Positions 1-9,906 of a stretch of DNA of 64,000 nt are shown in pieces. The stretch is from Natrialba sp. SSL1 (lineage in GTDB: Archaea; Halobacteriota; Halobacteria; Halobacteriales; Natrialbaceae). Under the pieces are notes generated by a model, which was not told the DNA's origin, made no database searches, and saw only the letters and a list, made by a program, of their open reading frames with translations. Within the stretch, counting starts at the first letter, position 1. The number at the start of each line of letters is the position of its first letter. The stretch spans positions 228,115-292,114 of the forward strand of contig NZ_MASN01000052.1 of the NCBI RefSeq assembly GCF_001861355.1, in the 5' to 3' direction. The position numbers were made by a program, and so were the translations under genes.

Positions 1-1
1 C

Positions 2-1372
2 GTCGCCAACGAGGTCAAACAGCTCGCAGAGGAGACCAAGGAGTCCGCCGCGGAAATCGACCAACTCATCGACACCGTCCAGTCCCAGACCGACGAGACA
101 GTCGACGAGATGGAAGCAATGCGCGAACACGTCGTCGCAGGCACCGAGACGGTCGAGCAGTCCGCGACGGCGTTCCGCGAAATCGAGACCGAAGTGACCG
201 AAGCCGACCACGGCGTTCAGGAAATCAGCGACGCGACCGACGGCATCGCCACCTCCACCCAGGACCTGGTCACGATGGTCGACGACGTGACCGAAATCAG
301 CACGGAGACGGCGAGCGAGGCAAGCGACGTCGCCGCCGCCGTCGAGCAGCAGACGGCCGCAATTTCGACCGTGAGCGAGAACGCAGACGACCTCTCCGAG
401 CAGTCGATAACGCTTCAGGAGTCACTCGCCGCGTTCACGACCGATGTCGACGGCGGAGCTGTTGATCCTGGCACGGGTGATGCGGCCGGGGCTGGGGAGC
501 GGAGCGACACCGACGACAGCGCCGACGACGACCATCCCGGCACCGAACTCGAGTACGTCGACCCAGACGGACCCGAAACACTGCCGGCGGATGCTGCCGA
601 ATCGGATGCACTCGAGGAGGGTCAGGAGAGCCGTACAGACGAGGAAAGCGAGGGGGGCGACGCCGGCGAAGTTGAAGCAACGGAACAAGCACAAGCGCAC
701 GTCCAGACACAAGCCCGATCGACCGCGGCGGCCGCTGGCGAAGGGAGTACGTCAGCAGGTGAAACTGCAGCCGACGATGCCGACGATGCCGACGATGACG
801 ACCCGCACGCACTCCCCGCCGGCAAGACCGAGTCGGAACCGAGTGCACTCGAGTCCGGACTCGAGGATGACGAGAGTGATATGGGTGATGTGGGTGAGGT
901 GAGTGAGAGCGATGATGACGGTGATGACGATGGTGACGGTGACAATGGGAGCGACGATGACGGCGAACCCGACGACGCAGAACCTGCAGACAGTGCCGAA
1001 GACGGCGATGAGGACGACACCGAGAGCCAGGATGCGGATCAGACCGTAGACACCGTCGACGACGACCGGCCGGCAGAGGGCGACAGTGACGACGAGGACG
1101 GTGTGGACAGCGACACCCAATCCAGTGCCGACTCCGATAGTGAGGATGGCGCAGACGACGCAGGTGACGCAGACAACGTAGACGACACGGACAGGACACC
1201 CGACACACCCGACACAGACGACGAGAACACTGCGACCGAAGCAGACGGCGAAGCGGCCGAAACTGAAGTCGATGGAGAAACAGACGCAGACGAACCCCGA
1301 CCCGACGGGGAGACAGATGCAGACGAGACCGAAGTCGACGACGGGGCAGACACCACCGACTCGAGTACGTAG
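2..1372 (+). CDS. Methyl-accepting chemotaxis (halobacterial) transducer, C-terminal part
   Basis: The gene is cut by the left edge; 456 codons are visible. The first ~20 residues (VANEVKQLAEETKESAAEI) match the conserved hairpin-tip segment of methyl-accepting chemotaxis proteins, which contacts the CheA/CheW signalling complex. The next ~120 residues are Ala/Glu/Thr-rich coiled coil, the returning arm of the signalling hairpin with its methylation region. Membrane and HAMP parts lie outside the window. From about base 445 to the stop, roughly 300 residues are low-complexity Asp/Glu/Thr/Ser with no recognisable domain, far longer than the usual transducer tail. The family call rests on the tip motif; the ligand cannot be deduced. 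Confidence 0.85.
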   Translation, partial: VANEVKQLAEETKESAAEIDQLIDTVQSQTDETVDEMEAMREHVVAGTETVEQSATAFREIETEVTEADHGVQEISDATDGIATSTQDLVTMVDDVTEISTETASEASDVAAAVEQQTAAISTVSENADDLSEQSITLQESLAAFTTDVDGGAVDPGTGDAAGAGERSDTDDSADDDHPGTELEYVDPDGPETLPADAAESDALEEGQESRTDEESEGGDAGEVEATEQAQAHVQTQARSTAAAAGEGSTSAGETAADDADDADDDDPHALPAGKTESEPSALESGLEDDESDMGDVGEVSESDDDGDDDGDGDNGSDDDGEPDDAEPADSAEDGDEDDTESQDADQTVDTVDDDRPAEGDSDDEDGVDSDTQSSADSDSEDGADDAGDADNVDDTDRTPDTPDTDDENTATEADGEAAETEVDGETDADEPRPDGETDADETEVDDGADTTDSST

Positions 1373-1503
1373 CTGAACGTCCCCTCAGACTGGTGTCGGA
1401 AACGGGGTCTTGTCGCTGGTTCTCGAGTACCTGTTTTCTGCGGTGTGCTGCGAGAGCGCGTGTGTGCAGTGTCAGTACGTGTTGGTACGTGGTGGCTGCG
1501 TGC

Positions 1504-1511
1504 AAATTTAT
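1504..1511 (+). promoter_or_regulatory. TATA-like box of the SDR gene
   Basis: An AAATTTAT box is centred about 28 nt before the ATG at 1536. This is the spacing expected for a leaderless haloarchaeal transcript, and it decides that start over more upstream in-frame codons. Confidence 0.55.
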
Positions 1512-1535
1512 GGACGCATCTCTGGTAGCGGTTGT

Positions 1536-2240
1536 ATGACTGAAACGAAAGTGGCAATCGTGACAGCGGCGGGAAGCGGTATCGGCGAAGCGTGTGCCCG
1601 ACAACTCGCCGCGGATGGCTACACGCCGGTATTGTTGTCACGATCCGGAAGCGCTGTCGAGGTAGCGAACGACCTCGGCGGGGATGGCTTCGAAGGCTCA
1701 GTGACGGACCCCGACGACCTGGCAGCCCTCGTAGAAGCGACACACGACCGGTACGGGCGTATCGACGCCGTGGTGAACAACACCGGTCACCCGCCGTCCG
1801 GCGACCTCCTCGAGATCACTGACGAGGAGTGGCACGACGGACTCGACCTCGTGCTGTTGAACACCGTCCGGATGGCCCGACTCGTCACACCGGTCATGGA
1901 GGAGCAGGGCCACGGATCGATCGTGAATATCTCCACGTTCTCGGCGTTCGAACCCTCGAGTGCGTTTCCCGTCTCGTCGGTGCTTCGAGCGGGCCTCGGG
2001 AGTTTTACCAAACTCTACGCCGACCAGTATGCCTCGGCGGGACTCCGGATGAACACGGTCCAGCCCGGATTCGTCGACAGTTACGACGTCGACGAGAAGA
2101 CCACGGCCCAGATTCCGATGGAGCGGCCGGCAGAGACGACAGAGATCGCAGACGCGGTCGCGTACCTGCTCTCGCCCGCGGCAAGCTATCTGACCGGGCA
2201 GAACATCCGCGTCGATGGCGGGTTGACCGCGTCCGTGTGA
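1536..2240 (+). CDS. SDR-family protein with altered active site
   Basis: A 234-residue Rossmann protein of the short-chain dehydrogenase/reductase family. The N-terminal nucleotide motif TAAGSGIGEACAR (variant of TGxxxGIG), the NNTG motif near residue 84 (for NNAG) and the C-terminal YLTGQNIRVDGG are clear. The region that normally holds YxxxK reads SSVLRAGLGSFTK, so Tyr is replaced by Ser and Lys by Arg; the catalytic Ser of NIS is kept. It belongs to the divergent SDR group in which this change is typical, so classical hydride-transfer chemistry is doubtful. The substrate is unknown. It stands alone between the transducer and the glycerol genes. Confidence 0.85.
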   Translation: MTETKVAIVTAAGSGIGEACARQLAADGYTPVLLSRSGSAVEVANDLGGDGFEGSVTDPDDLAALVEATHDRYGRIDAVVNNTGHPPSGDLLEITDEEWHDGLDLVLLNTVRMARLVTPVMEEQGHGSIVNISTFSAFEPSSAFPVSSVLRAGLGSFTKLYADQYASAGLRMNTVQPGFVDSYDVDEKTTAQIPMERPAETTEIADAVAYLLSPAASYLTGQNIRVDGGLTASV

Positions 2241-2381
2241 GCGGTGACGAGGTGGGGTTACTCGAGTACAACCGACGACGAACAGCTACCAACTGGTAGC
2301 CAACGGCCAACAGCCAGTCGCCCCAGACGACATCGAACAGCCAAAAGAATGGAAAAAGCGCCTCCAGTGACGGGTAGCAGC

Positions 2382-3503
2382 TCAGAACCACGGGACCCAG
2401 ACCGTCGTCGGGAAGACGCCGGCAACGTAGAGCAGCGCCACCAGGAAAGTCCCGAAGACGATTGCTGCTGCGGGTGGGTCGACGTGGGTGTCGCCGTGGG
2501 CGTAGAAGGTGCGCTGGAAGACTTCACCGAAGAGCGCGCAGATGATCCCGAAGGCGAGGCCGACGATCAGCGCGATCTCGAGCCCCGTGTTCGCGAGGAG
2601 TGCGGCACTGTCGTAGGCGACTGGCGCGCCATCTGCAGCCTCAGCAGGGAGCGAGACGGCAAGTGCGGCGGTCGCCGCCGGCAGTGTGATGTGGTGAGTC
2701 ACCGGCACCTTCTCGACGCCGCAGTTGAGGAAGACCAGCGAGGCCGCGCTGATCCCGAATCCGAGGAAGGCGCTGCCGGACGCGATTCCGACGTACGCAC
2801 CGAGGATACCCGCGACGAGGCCGATCATGGCGACGTGAGTCCAGCGGTACTGATGGGGGAGCCACGGCTCGACAGTGAACCGAGCCTGCTGCGTCGGGGT
2901 CTGCGTCGTCGACGCGTCGGTCACGGCCTGTGTTTCGCTCTCAGGTCGAGACTTGTTCTGACCGCCGTCGGTTGCCGTCCGGCGCTCCTCGCGCTCGAAC
3001 GGCGTCATGTCGAGGATACCCGACCCGCGAACCTTGCCGATGATGCTGTAGCCGAGAATCAGCCGGTGGAACAGCGCGGAGAGCACGACACCCATCGCAA
3101 TGGGATCGTAGGGCATCCCCAGCTCCGCCGATACGACGACGAGCCAGTAGCCGATAATACCGAACGCGCCACCCACGGCGAGCACGTCGGGCTTCGTCCC
3201 GAGCGCGTAGGCGATGTTCTTCGCCTCGTGGTAGTCGTAATCGGTGTCGAGATAGCCTTTCCGCGCGGCGTATGCCGTCGCAGCGACACCGCCTGCGAAC
3301 GAAATCGCAGGCGAGAACGGTGGTCCGAAGGCGATTTCGTCGGTGATCGCAGCGGCCTCCGGATCGACGAGCACCGCCGCCTCCCCGGCGATCACCATGA
3401 AGCCGGTGAAGATGAACGCCGGCAGCGGCCCGAGTGCAGCGCCGAACGCACCGCCCGCGAAGGCGGCGATCATCTCGGCGAGGTCGAGTAGTTGCTCGAT
3501 CAT
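2382..3503 (-). CDS. Multi-pass membrane protein, putative glycerol permease (haloarchaeal GlpX-like)
   Basis: This 373-residue protein has two hydrophobic halves (about residues 1-165 and 225-373) joined by a hydrophilic Ser/Thr/Gln-rich linker, consistent with ~8-9 membrane spans. Its ATG overlaps the glpK stop by 4 nt, so it is translationally coupled to glycerol kinase. In Haloferax a membrane protein in the same position after glpK is called GlpX and is suspected of glycerol uptake; it is unrelated to bacterial GlpX phosphatase. The transport role is inferred from context. No MIP/aquaporin NPA motifs are seen. Confidence 0.7.
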   Translation of the reverse strand: MIEQLLDLAEMIAAFAGGAFGAALGPLPAFIFTGFMVIAGEAAVLVDPEAAAITDEIAFGPPFSPAISFAGGVAATAYAARKGYLDTDYDYHEAKNIAYALGTKPDVLAVGGAFGIIGYWLVVVSAELGMPYDPIAMGVVLSALFHRLILGYSIIGKVRGSGILDMTPFEREERRTATDGGQNKSRPESETQAVTDASTTQTPTQQARFTVEPWLPHQYRWTHVAMIGLVAGILGAYVGIASGSAFLGFGISAASLVFLNCGVEKVPVTHHITLPAATAALAVSLPAEAADGAPVAYDSAALLANTGLEIALIVGLAFGIICALFGEVFQRTFYAHGDTHVDPPAAAIVFGTFLVALLYVAGVFPTTVWVPWF

Positions 3504-5083
3504 GCACCGTCACCGCTGTCGCTCGCGTCACCGTCGGTTCCCGTCTCAGAACCGTCCCGCGCCCAGTCGAGCGATCGGTCGACCGCGTCGAGCCAACGCT
3601 CGTAGCGCGCGTCCGCCGTCTCGGCGTCCATCGTCGGATCGAAAGTCCGGTCGACCTGCCAATTGTCGCGCAGGCTGTCGACGTCGTCCCAGTAACCGAC
3701 CGCGAGGCCGGCCGCGTAGGCCGAGCCAAGTGCCGTCGTCTCGTCGACGACCGGGCGAACGATCTCCGAACCGATGATGTCCGACTGCAGCTGACAGAGG
3801 AAGTTATTCTTGACCGCGCCGCCGTCGACCTTCAACGACCGCATCTCGATCCCCGAATCGGCCTCCATCGCCTCCGCAACGTCCCGGGTCTGGTACGCGA
3901 TGGACTCGAGTGTCGCGCGGACGACGTGGGCCTTGCGAGTGCCGCGAGTCATCCCGACGATGGTGCCGCGGGCGCGCTGATCCCAGTGGGGCGCGCCGAG
4001 GCCGGTGAAGGCAGGGACGACGTAGACGCCGTCGGTCGTGTCGACGCTGCGGGCGAGTTCGGCCGTCTCGGAGGGGTTATCGATCAGCGACATGTCCTCC
4101 AGCCACTCGATGGCCGCGCCGGTGACGAAGATGGAGCCCTCGAGTGCGTACTGGACTGGCTCGCCAGAGCGCTGGAAGCCGATGGTCGTCAGCAGGCCGT
4201 GGTCGCTCTTGACGGCCTCGTTGCCGGTGTTCATCAGGAAGAACGAGCCCGTGCCGTAGGTGTTCTTGGCGTCGCCGGCGTCGAAACAGGTCTGGCCGAA
4301 CAGGGCCGCCTGCTGGTCGCCGAGCGCGCCGGCGACGGGAACCTCGGCCTCGAGGAAGCCCTCGGGGTCGGTGGTACCGTAGGTCTCGTCGTCGCTGGAG
4401 GGCCGAACTTCGGGCAGCATGGCTTCGGGAATCGAGAACTCCTCGAGGAGGTCGTCGTCCCACTCGAGGTCGTGGATGTTGTACAGCATCGTCCGCGAGG
4501 CGTTCGTGACCTCGGTGATGTGCTCGCCCGTCAGGTTGTAGATCAGCCAGCTATCGATCGTGCCGAAGAGCACGTCGCCGGCCTCCGCGCGGTCGCGGAT
4601 GTCCGCCGGGCGGGCGCGCTCCATCTTGATCGGATCGGCCTCCTCGAGTAGCCACTCGGCCTTGGTCGCCGAGAAGTAGGCGTCGGGTTCGAGGCCGGTC
4701 TTCTCGCGGACGGTCTCGACCGTGCCGTTCGCCTCGAGTTCCTCGATGCGCTCGGTCGTCCGGCGGTCCTGCCAGACGATGGCGTTGTGGACCGGTTTAC
4801 CCGAGTCGGCGTTCCACAGCACGGTGGTCTCGCGCTGGTTGGTGACGCCGATCGTCTCGAGTTGGTCGGGACTGATGCCGGCCTGGCCGAGCGCCTGCGT
4901 GATGACGGTCTTCGTGTTCTCCCAGATCTCCATCGGGTCGTGTTCGACCCAACCGGGTTCGGGATAGAACTGCTCGTGTGTTTCGTACGCGTTCGCGACG
5001 ACCTGCCCATCGTGATTGAAGACGATGAAGCGGGTGCCGGTCGTTCCCTGGTCAACTGCGCCGACGTATGTTGTGTCTGTCAC
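3500..5083 (-). CDS. glpK: Glycerol kinase
   Basis: FGGY-family kinase of about 527 residues that phosphorylates glycerol with ATP to sn-glycerol-3-phosphate. Visible signatures are the N-terminal phosphate loop DQGTTGTRF, NQRETTV, WQDRRT, LGDQQAALFGQ and the C-terminal DGGAVKNNF. The GTG at 5083 gives the usual short N-terminus (VTDTTYVGAVDQG). An ATG at 5110 in the same frame would add nine residues and has a TATA-like box (TTTATC, about 5137-5143) 30 nt upstream, so it is a real alternative. Divergent from glpABC and followed by the putative permease, this is the entry step of glycerol catabolism. Confidence 0.95.
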   Translation of the reverse strand: MTDTTYVGAVDQGTTGTRFIVFNHDGQVVANAYETHEQFYPEPGWVEHDPMEIWENTKTVITQALGQAGISPDQLETIGVTNQRETTVLWNADSGKPVHNAIVWQDRRTTERIEELEANGTVETVREKTGLEPDAYFSATKAEWLLEEADPIKMERARPADIRDRAEAGDVLFGTIDSWLIYNLTGEHITEVTNASRTMLYNIHDLEWDDDLLEEFSIPEAMLPEVRPSSDDETYGTTDPEGFLEAEVPVAGALGDQQAALFGQTCFDAGDAKNTYGTGSFFLMNTGNEAVKSDHGLLTTIGFQRSGEPVQYALEGSIFVTGAAIEWLEDMSLIDNPSETAELARSVDTTDGVYVVPAFTGLGAPHWDQRARGTIVGMTRGTRKAHVVRATLESIAYQTRDVAEAMEADSGIEMRSLKVDGGAVKNNFLCQLQSDIIGSEIVRPVVDETTALGSAYAAGLAVGYWDDVDSLRDNWQVDRTFDPTMDAETADARYERWLDAVDRSLDWARDGSETGTDGDASDSGDGA

Positions 5084-5110
5084 TGTGGTCACCCCGGATC
5101 GGTCACGCAC

Positions 5111-5384
5111 CGAGTTTACCGTCGGTTACGTGTTATTGATAAACAGTCACGACGATCATTATAAATGTTACCGAATTCGTAGTGTATCAACAAATCTGAA
5201 CTACTGGAAACAGCCCACAGGGGAGCAGAACGGACCGCTACAGAGCGATCTATAGCAATGAGTATATTCGGACCATCGTCGCGAGCTGCTGTGTTCCGTG
5301 TTCACAGGATTGCTGTTCGTTATGGGCGCTTTACTGGCGTCGATAAAATAAAGGTCGCGGCGACCGACTGTGTCGAACGAAGGG
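5111..5384. promoter_or_regulatory. Divergent glpK / glpA control region
   Basis: The ~270 bp between two divergent glycerol operons are AT-rich. For glpK, TATA-like boxes lie at about 5137-5143 (minus strand) and 5158-5166. For glpA, ATAAAATAAA at about 5343-5352 is placed for initiation near 5372-5385. No other gene is seen. A shared glycerol-responsive regulator is plausible, but no operator could be assigned. Confidence 0.55.
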
Positions 5385-7055
5385 ATGGCACACGATACGG
5401 CGGTCCTCGTCCTCGGCGGCGGTTCGACCGGCTGTGGCATCGCCCGCGATCTGGCGATGCGCGGCGTCGACGTCACGCTCGTCGAGCGGGGCAACCTCAC
5501 GGACGGAACGACTGGCCGAATGCACGGTCTCTTGCACAGCGGCGGCCGCTACGCCGTCTCCGACCAGGCCAGTGCGACGGAGTGTATCGAGGAGAACGAA
5601 ATTCTCCGGGAGATCGCGAGCCACTGCGTCGAGGAGACCGGCGGCCTGTTCGTCCAGCGCCCCGAGGACTCGGACGAGTACTTTCAGGAGAAACTCGAGG
5701 GCTGTCGTGACTGCGGCATTCCCGCGACGGTACTTTCGGGGCGCGAAGCCCGCGGAGTTGAGCCGTACCTCGCCGAGGATGTCTCGCGCGCGATTCAGGT
5801 GCCGGACGGTGCGGTCGATCCGTTCCGCCTCTGCGTTGCGAACGCACTTGACGCCGAACGCCACGGCGCGCGCATCGAGACTCACGCCGAGGTGATCGAC
5901 CTTCTGCGCGACGGCGACGAGATCTACGGCGTCGAAGTTCGTCACGACTCCGGCCCGGGAAAACGAACCCACAAATCGCCGGGCACGACCGAGGAAATCA
6001 CCGCCGAGTACGTCGTCAACGCGACGGGTGCGTGGGCCGGCCAGATCGGCGACATGGCCGACCTCGACGTAGCCGTCCGGCCCTCGAAGGGCGTCATGAC
6101 CATCATGAACGTCCGACAAGTCGACACCGTCATCAACCGCTGCCGGCCGAAGGGCGACGCCGACATCATCGTCCCCCACGAGACGACCGCCATTCTGGGC
6201 ACCACGGACGAGGAGGTCGCAGATCCGGACGACTACCCCGAAGAGCAGTGGGAGGTCGACATGATGATCGACACCCTCTCCGAACTCGTTCCGATACTCG
6301 AGGAGGCCCGCACGATCCGATCGTTCTGGGGTGTCCGTCCGCTGTACGAGCCACCCGGAACCGGGACGCAGGACCCGACCGACATCACACGAGATTTCTT
6401 CCTGCTCGACCACGACGAGCGCGACGGCGTCAGCGGCATGTCGAGCATCGTCGGCGGGAAGTTCACCACCTACCGCGCGATGGCCGAGGAGATTACCGAC
6501 CACGTTTGCGCAAAACTCGGCGTCAGCGCGACCTGTGCCACCGCCGAGGAACCGCTGCCCGGCAGCGAGGATATCTCGGTGCTCGAAGAGGGCATGGACG
6601 ACTTCGGCCTTCGATCGCCGATCGCCCGCCGAAGCAATCAGCGACTCGGCAGCCGCGCCGCGGACGTGCTGGAGACGGACGAGCCGAACCCCGTCGTCTG
6701 TGAGTGCGAGGGTGTCACCCGCGCTGAGGTACAGGACGCCATCGACCAGTCCGGCTCGGATCTGAACGCCGTTCGCATCCGCACCCGCGCCTCTATGGGC
6801 AACTGCCAGGGCGGCTTCTGCTGTCAAAACATGGCGACCGAACTCCACCCGCGCTACGACGAGGCAACCGTCCGCGAGGCGCTCGACGAACTCTTTCAGG
6901 AACGCTGGAAGGGCGAACGACACGCGCTCTGGGGCGAACAGCTCTCGCAGGCGATGTTGAACTACGCGCTCCACGCGACGACGATGAACCGCGACAACGA
7001 CCCCGCTGGCGCATCGACACAGGTCGACTACGCACAGTTCGACGGAGGTGCCTAG
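5385..7055 (+). CDS. glpA: Anaerobic-type glycerol-3-phosphate dehydrogenase subunit A
   Basis: This 556-residue FAD subunit oxidises glycerol-3-phosphate to dihydroxyacetone phosphate. It has the FAD Rossmann motif [12 protein letters not shown] at the N-terminus, a central DAO-type oxidoreductase fold ([21 protein letters not shown]) and a C-terminal BFD-like [2Fe-2S] domain with CECEG near residue 439 and CQGGFCC near residue 475. The ATG at 5385 gives the family N-terminus; a GTG at 5370 is possible. It abuts glpB with no gap, and glpC follows, forming the membrane-associated GlpABC complex that passes electrons to menaquinone. Confidence 0.95.
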   Translation: MAHDTAVLVLGGGSTGCGIARDLAMRGVDVTLVERGNLTDGTTGRMHGLLHSGGRYAVSDQASATECIEENEILREIASHCVEETGGLFVQRPEDSDEYFQEKLEGCRDCGIPATVLSGREARGVEPYLAEDVSRAIQVPDGAVDPFRLCVANALDAERHGARIETHAEVIDLLRDGDEIYGVEVRHDSGPGKRTHKSPGTTEEITAEYVVNATGAWAGQIGDMADLDVAVRPSKGVMTIMNVRQVDTVINRCRPKGDADIIVPHETTAILGTTDEEVADPDDYPEEQWEVDMMIDTLSELVPILEEARTIRSFWGVRPLYEPPGTGTQDPTDITRDFFLLDHDERDGVSGMSSIVGGKFTTYRAMAEEITDHVCAKLGVSATCATAEEPLPGSEDISVLEEGMDDFGLRSPIARRSNQRLGSRAADVLETDEPNPVVCECEGVTRAEVQDAIDQSGSDLNAVRIRTRASMGNCQGGFCCQNMATELHPRYDEATVREALDELFQERWKGERHALWGEQLSQAMLNYALHATTMNRDNDPAGASTQVDYAQFDGGA

Positions 7056-8363
7056 ATGGCGATCACCGACGACGTACTCGTGATCGGCGGCGGCCTCGCC
7101 GGTGCGACCGCCGCGCTCGCCGCCTCGGACGCGGCCGAAGACGCACGCGTTCGCCTCGTAACGTACAAGCAGAGCACCCTCCGACATGCGAGCGGACTGA
7201 TCGACGTTCTGGGGTACGCGCCGAGCGGCGACGGACAACAACAGCCCATCGCCGATCCGTTCACCGCACTCGAGTCCCTCCCAGAAAGCCACCCCTACCA
7301 GCGCGTCGGAGTCGACGCCGTTCGAGAGGCACTCGCCTTCTTCGACGAGGTTGCCGGCGACGCCTACGCGGGCGCACATACCGACAGGAACGCGCTCGTC
7401 CCGACCCACGGCGGCACGGTCAAGCCGACCGCGCGGTATCCGGTTTCGACGGCCGAGGGGCTGGCGAGCGACGACCGCGACACCCTCCTCGTCGGCTTCA
7501 AGACGCTGCCCGACTTCGACGCTCCGCTCGCTGCGGCCCATCTCGAAGCGGCGGGCGCACCGTTCGACGCGCGCGGTGTGACGCTCTCGTTCCCAGGTAT
7601 CGGCCGGGACGACGCGAAGGTAACGCGGTACGCGCATCTGCTGGATCACGACGAGCGCGTCGAGACGCTGACCGGCGAGACCGGCGCTCGGGAGGCGATC
7701 GCCGCGACCGTGAAACCGCATCTCGACGGGGAGTCACGCGTCGGCTTCCCGGCGATTCTGGGTGACGAACACCCCACTGCCGTCCGCGAAGCGCTCTCGG
7801 ACGCGCTCGGCGCAGACGTCTTCGAAGTCCCGATGGGGCCGCCGAGTTTGCCCGGTCTTCGACTCGAGGATCTGTTGTACGATGCACTCGAGTCGGCCGG
7901 CGTTCGCGTGACTGCGGGTGTGCCGGTGGTCGGGCACGAGACGACGAGTGAGGGGATGACAGCTGCCATCGACCACGTCGTCGTCGACCGCCACGGTGCC
8001 GAGATTCCCCACGAGGCCGACCAGTACGTCCTCGCGACGGGCGGACTGGTCGGGAAAGGGATCGAATCGAACCGCAAGCGAGTGACCGAACCGCTGTTCG
8101 ACTGCTACGTTCCGCACGCGACGGATCGCTACAACTGGTTCGTCGACGACGTCTTCGGCGAACAGCCGTACGCCCGCTTTGGTGTAGTCCCGGATACGGA
8201 GCTTCGGCCACTCGATGCGGATGATGATCCCGAGTTTTCGAACCTGCGAGCGGCGGGGGCCGTGCTGGGCGGCTACGACTACGCGGCCGAGAAATCCGGC
8301 GCTGGCGTCTCGCTCGCGACGGGCTACGTCGCCGGTACGCACGCTGGGGAGGCGTGTCAGTGA
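7056..8363 (+). CDS. glpB: Glycerol-3-phosphate dehydrogenase subunit B
   Basis: This 435-residue FAD/NAD(P)-binding protein begins with the dinucleotide motif VIGGGLAGATAALAA and carries FSNLRAAGAVLGGYDY near its end, typical of GlpB. Its ATG directly follows the glpA stop. GlpB is the flavin-containing linker subunit between GlpA and the iron-sulfur subunit GlpC. The sequence is full length and unbroken. Confidence 0.92.
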   Translation: MAITDDVLVIGGGLAGATAALAASDAAEDARVRLVTYKQSTLRHASGLIDVLGYAPSGDGQQQPIADPFTALESLPESHPYQRVGVDAVREALAFFDEVAGDAYAGAHTDRNALVPTHGGTVKPTARYPVSTAEGLASDDRDTLLVGFKTLPDFDAPLAAAHLEAAGAPFDARGVTLSFPGIGRDDAKVTRYAHLLDHDERVETLTGETGAREAIAATVKPHLDGESRVGFPAILGDEHPTAVREALSDALGADVFEVPMGPPSLPGLRLEDLLYDALESAGVRVTAGVPVVGHETTSEGMTAAIDHVVVDRHGAEIPHEADQYVLATGGLVGKGIESNRKRVTEPLFDCYVPHATDRYNWFVDDVFGEQPYARFGVVPDTELRPLDADDDPEFSNLRAAGAVLGGYDYAAEKSGAGVSLATGYVAGTHAGEACQ

Positions 8364-8469
8364 TGCTGTATTCTCCTCCTCCCCCGCCCGTTCGGTTTCT
8401 ACACCGACTGGCCGTGAATCGGACTCGAGTACCACCCCAGACGACAGGCGACACCGATCTCTCTGAGCT

Positions 8470-9906
8470 ATGAGTGATGCACAGCGACCGAGCGACGACG
8501 GCGTATCGAGCGAGCAACCGAGCACTGGCGGTGTGGGCGGAGGCGACAGCGACAGCGGCGACGGCAACGACGAGTTCGAACCCGTCCAGGTCTTCCCCGA
8601 GGCCGAAGAGATGGACCTCCGGCCCGGTGCGGACAGCTGTTACAAGTGCTCGACCTGCGATACGAACTGCCCCGTCGCCGAGGTCGACGACGAGTTCCCC
8701 GGGCCGAAGTTCCAGGGGCCGGAGCAGTGGCGGCTAAAGCGCCAGGACGACCACGACATCGACGACTCGGTGATGAAGTGTTCGAACTGCATGCGCTGTG
8801 ATAGTGCCTGTCCCTCGAGTGTCCCGCTCTCGCAGATGCACAACACGGCGCGGGCGGAGTACGTTGAGGAGAACATGAGCAAATTCTCGCGCGAGTACCT
8901 TCGCAACCGGGTGCTCGCGAACTACCGCCGCCTCGCGCCGCTGGCGTCGATGTTCCCGCGAACGGCGAACTTCGTGATGGGACGCTCGGTCACGAAGTGG
9001 CTCGGCGAGAAGACCCTGGGGATCACGAGCGAGCGCGACTTTCCCGAGTTCGCGACGGAGACGTTCCGCGAGTGGTGGACGGACAGGGGCGGGGCGAACG
9101 TCGAAAACGAGGATAAGCGCATCGCCTACTTCCACGGCTGTTATTCGAACTACAACACCCCCGAGGTCGCGAAGGCACTCGTGCACGTCTACGAGCACTT
9201 CGGCTACGAGGTCATGGTCCCCGAACAGTCCTGTTCCGGCACGCCGATGTTCGCCAATGGCATGCTCGAGGACGCCCGCCGCGCGGCCGAGACGAACGTC
9301 CGCGAACTCGCCGCAGCCATCGAGGACGGCGCAGACGTTATCGCGTCGTGTAGCTCCTGCTCGATGTCGATTCGCCAGGAGTACCCCGAACTGTTCGACT
9401 TCGAGAATACCGAGGACGTCGCCGCGAATACCTGGGACGCCGTCGAGTACCTCCGCGTCCACGAGGATTTGATGGGTGCACTCGAGAACACCACCGTCGG
9501 CGACGAGTTCGACGACATGGCATATCACGCACCGTGTCATTCACGTAACCAGGGACTCGATGGACAGACGATCGAAGTGATGGACGCGATCGACGGCATC
9601 GACGCCCACGACGTGGGGGACTCCTGTTCGGGCATCTCGGGCACCTACGGGTGGAAAGAAGAGAACTACGAGACGTCGATGAAGATCGGCGAGGAGATGT
9701 TCGAGCACATGGACGCAGCCGAGGCCGAGACCGGCCTGACGGAGTGTCCGACCTGTTCGATGCAGATGGAACACGGCACCGGCTACGAGATCAAGCACAC
9801 GCTCGAGGTACTCGAGGCGGCCCTCGTCGGAGACAGGGACGGAAGCGGGAGTGGCTCGCACGCAAGCGCAGGTGCGGGTACCGAGACAGCGACGGAGTCG
9901 AACTGA
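8470..9906 (+). CDS. glpC: Glycerol-3-phosphate dehydrogenase iron-sulfur subunit C
   Basis: In this 478-residue protein, after a Gly/Ser/Asp-rich N-terminal extension, two [4Fe-4S] motifs appear (CYKCSTCDTNCP near residue 57 and CSNCMRCDSACP near 98). Two cysteine-rich CCG-type domains follow (HGCYSNYNTPEV, and APCHSRNQG with CPTCSMQ near the end), as in GlpC and heterodisulfide-reductase-like subunits. It anchors GlpAB and delivers electrons to the quinone pool. A 106-bp gap separates it from glpB, and its stop overlaps the next ATG (TGATG). Confidence 0.92.
   Translation: MSDAQRPSDDGVSSEQPSTGGVGGGDSDSGDGNDEFEPVQVFPEAEEMDLRPGADSCYKCSTCDTNCPVAEVDDEFPGPKFQGPEQWRLKRQDDHDIDDSVMKCSNCMRCDSACPSSVPLSQMHNTARAEYVEENMSKFSREYLRNRVLANYRRLAPLASMFPRTANFVMGRSVTKWLGEKTLGITSERDFPEFATETFREWWTDRGGANVENEDKRIAYFHGCYSNYNTPEVAKALVHVYEHFGYEVMVPEQSCSGTPMFANGMLEDARRAAETNVRELAAAIEDGADVIASCSSCSMSIRQEYPELFDFENTEDVAANTWDAVEYLRVHEDLMGALENTTVGDEFDDMAYHAPCHSRNQGLDGQTIEVMDAIDGIDAHDVGDSCSGISGTYGWKEENYETSMKIGEEMFEHMDAAEAETGLTECPTCSMQMEHGTGYEIKHTLEVLEAALVGDRDGSGSGSHASAGAGTETATESN

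Noticed and set aside
435..1604. Long open frame on the minus strand opposite the transducer tail
   Set aside because: It translates to Arg/His-rich low complexity, the mirror of the acidic repeats on the plus strand; no motif or promoter.
2244..3491. 415-codon plus-strand frame opposite the putative glycerol permease
   Set aside because: The minus-strand product has clean membrane helices and couples to glpK; the plus frame is Arg/Asp-rich shadow.
5331..7721. 796-codon open frame antisense to glpA/glpB
   Set aside because: High-GC codon bias opens the opposite strand; glpA and glpB are unmistakable and the antisense product resembles nothing.
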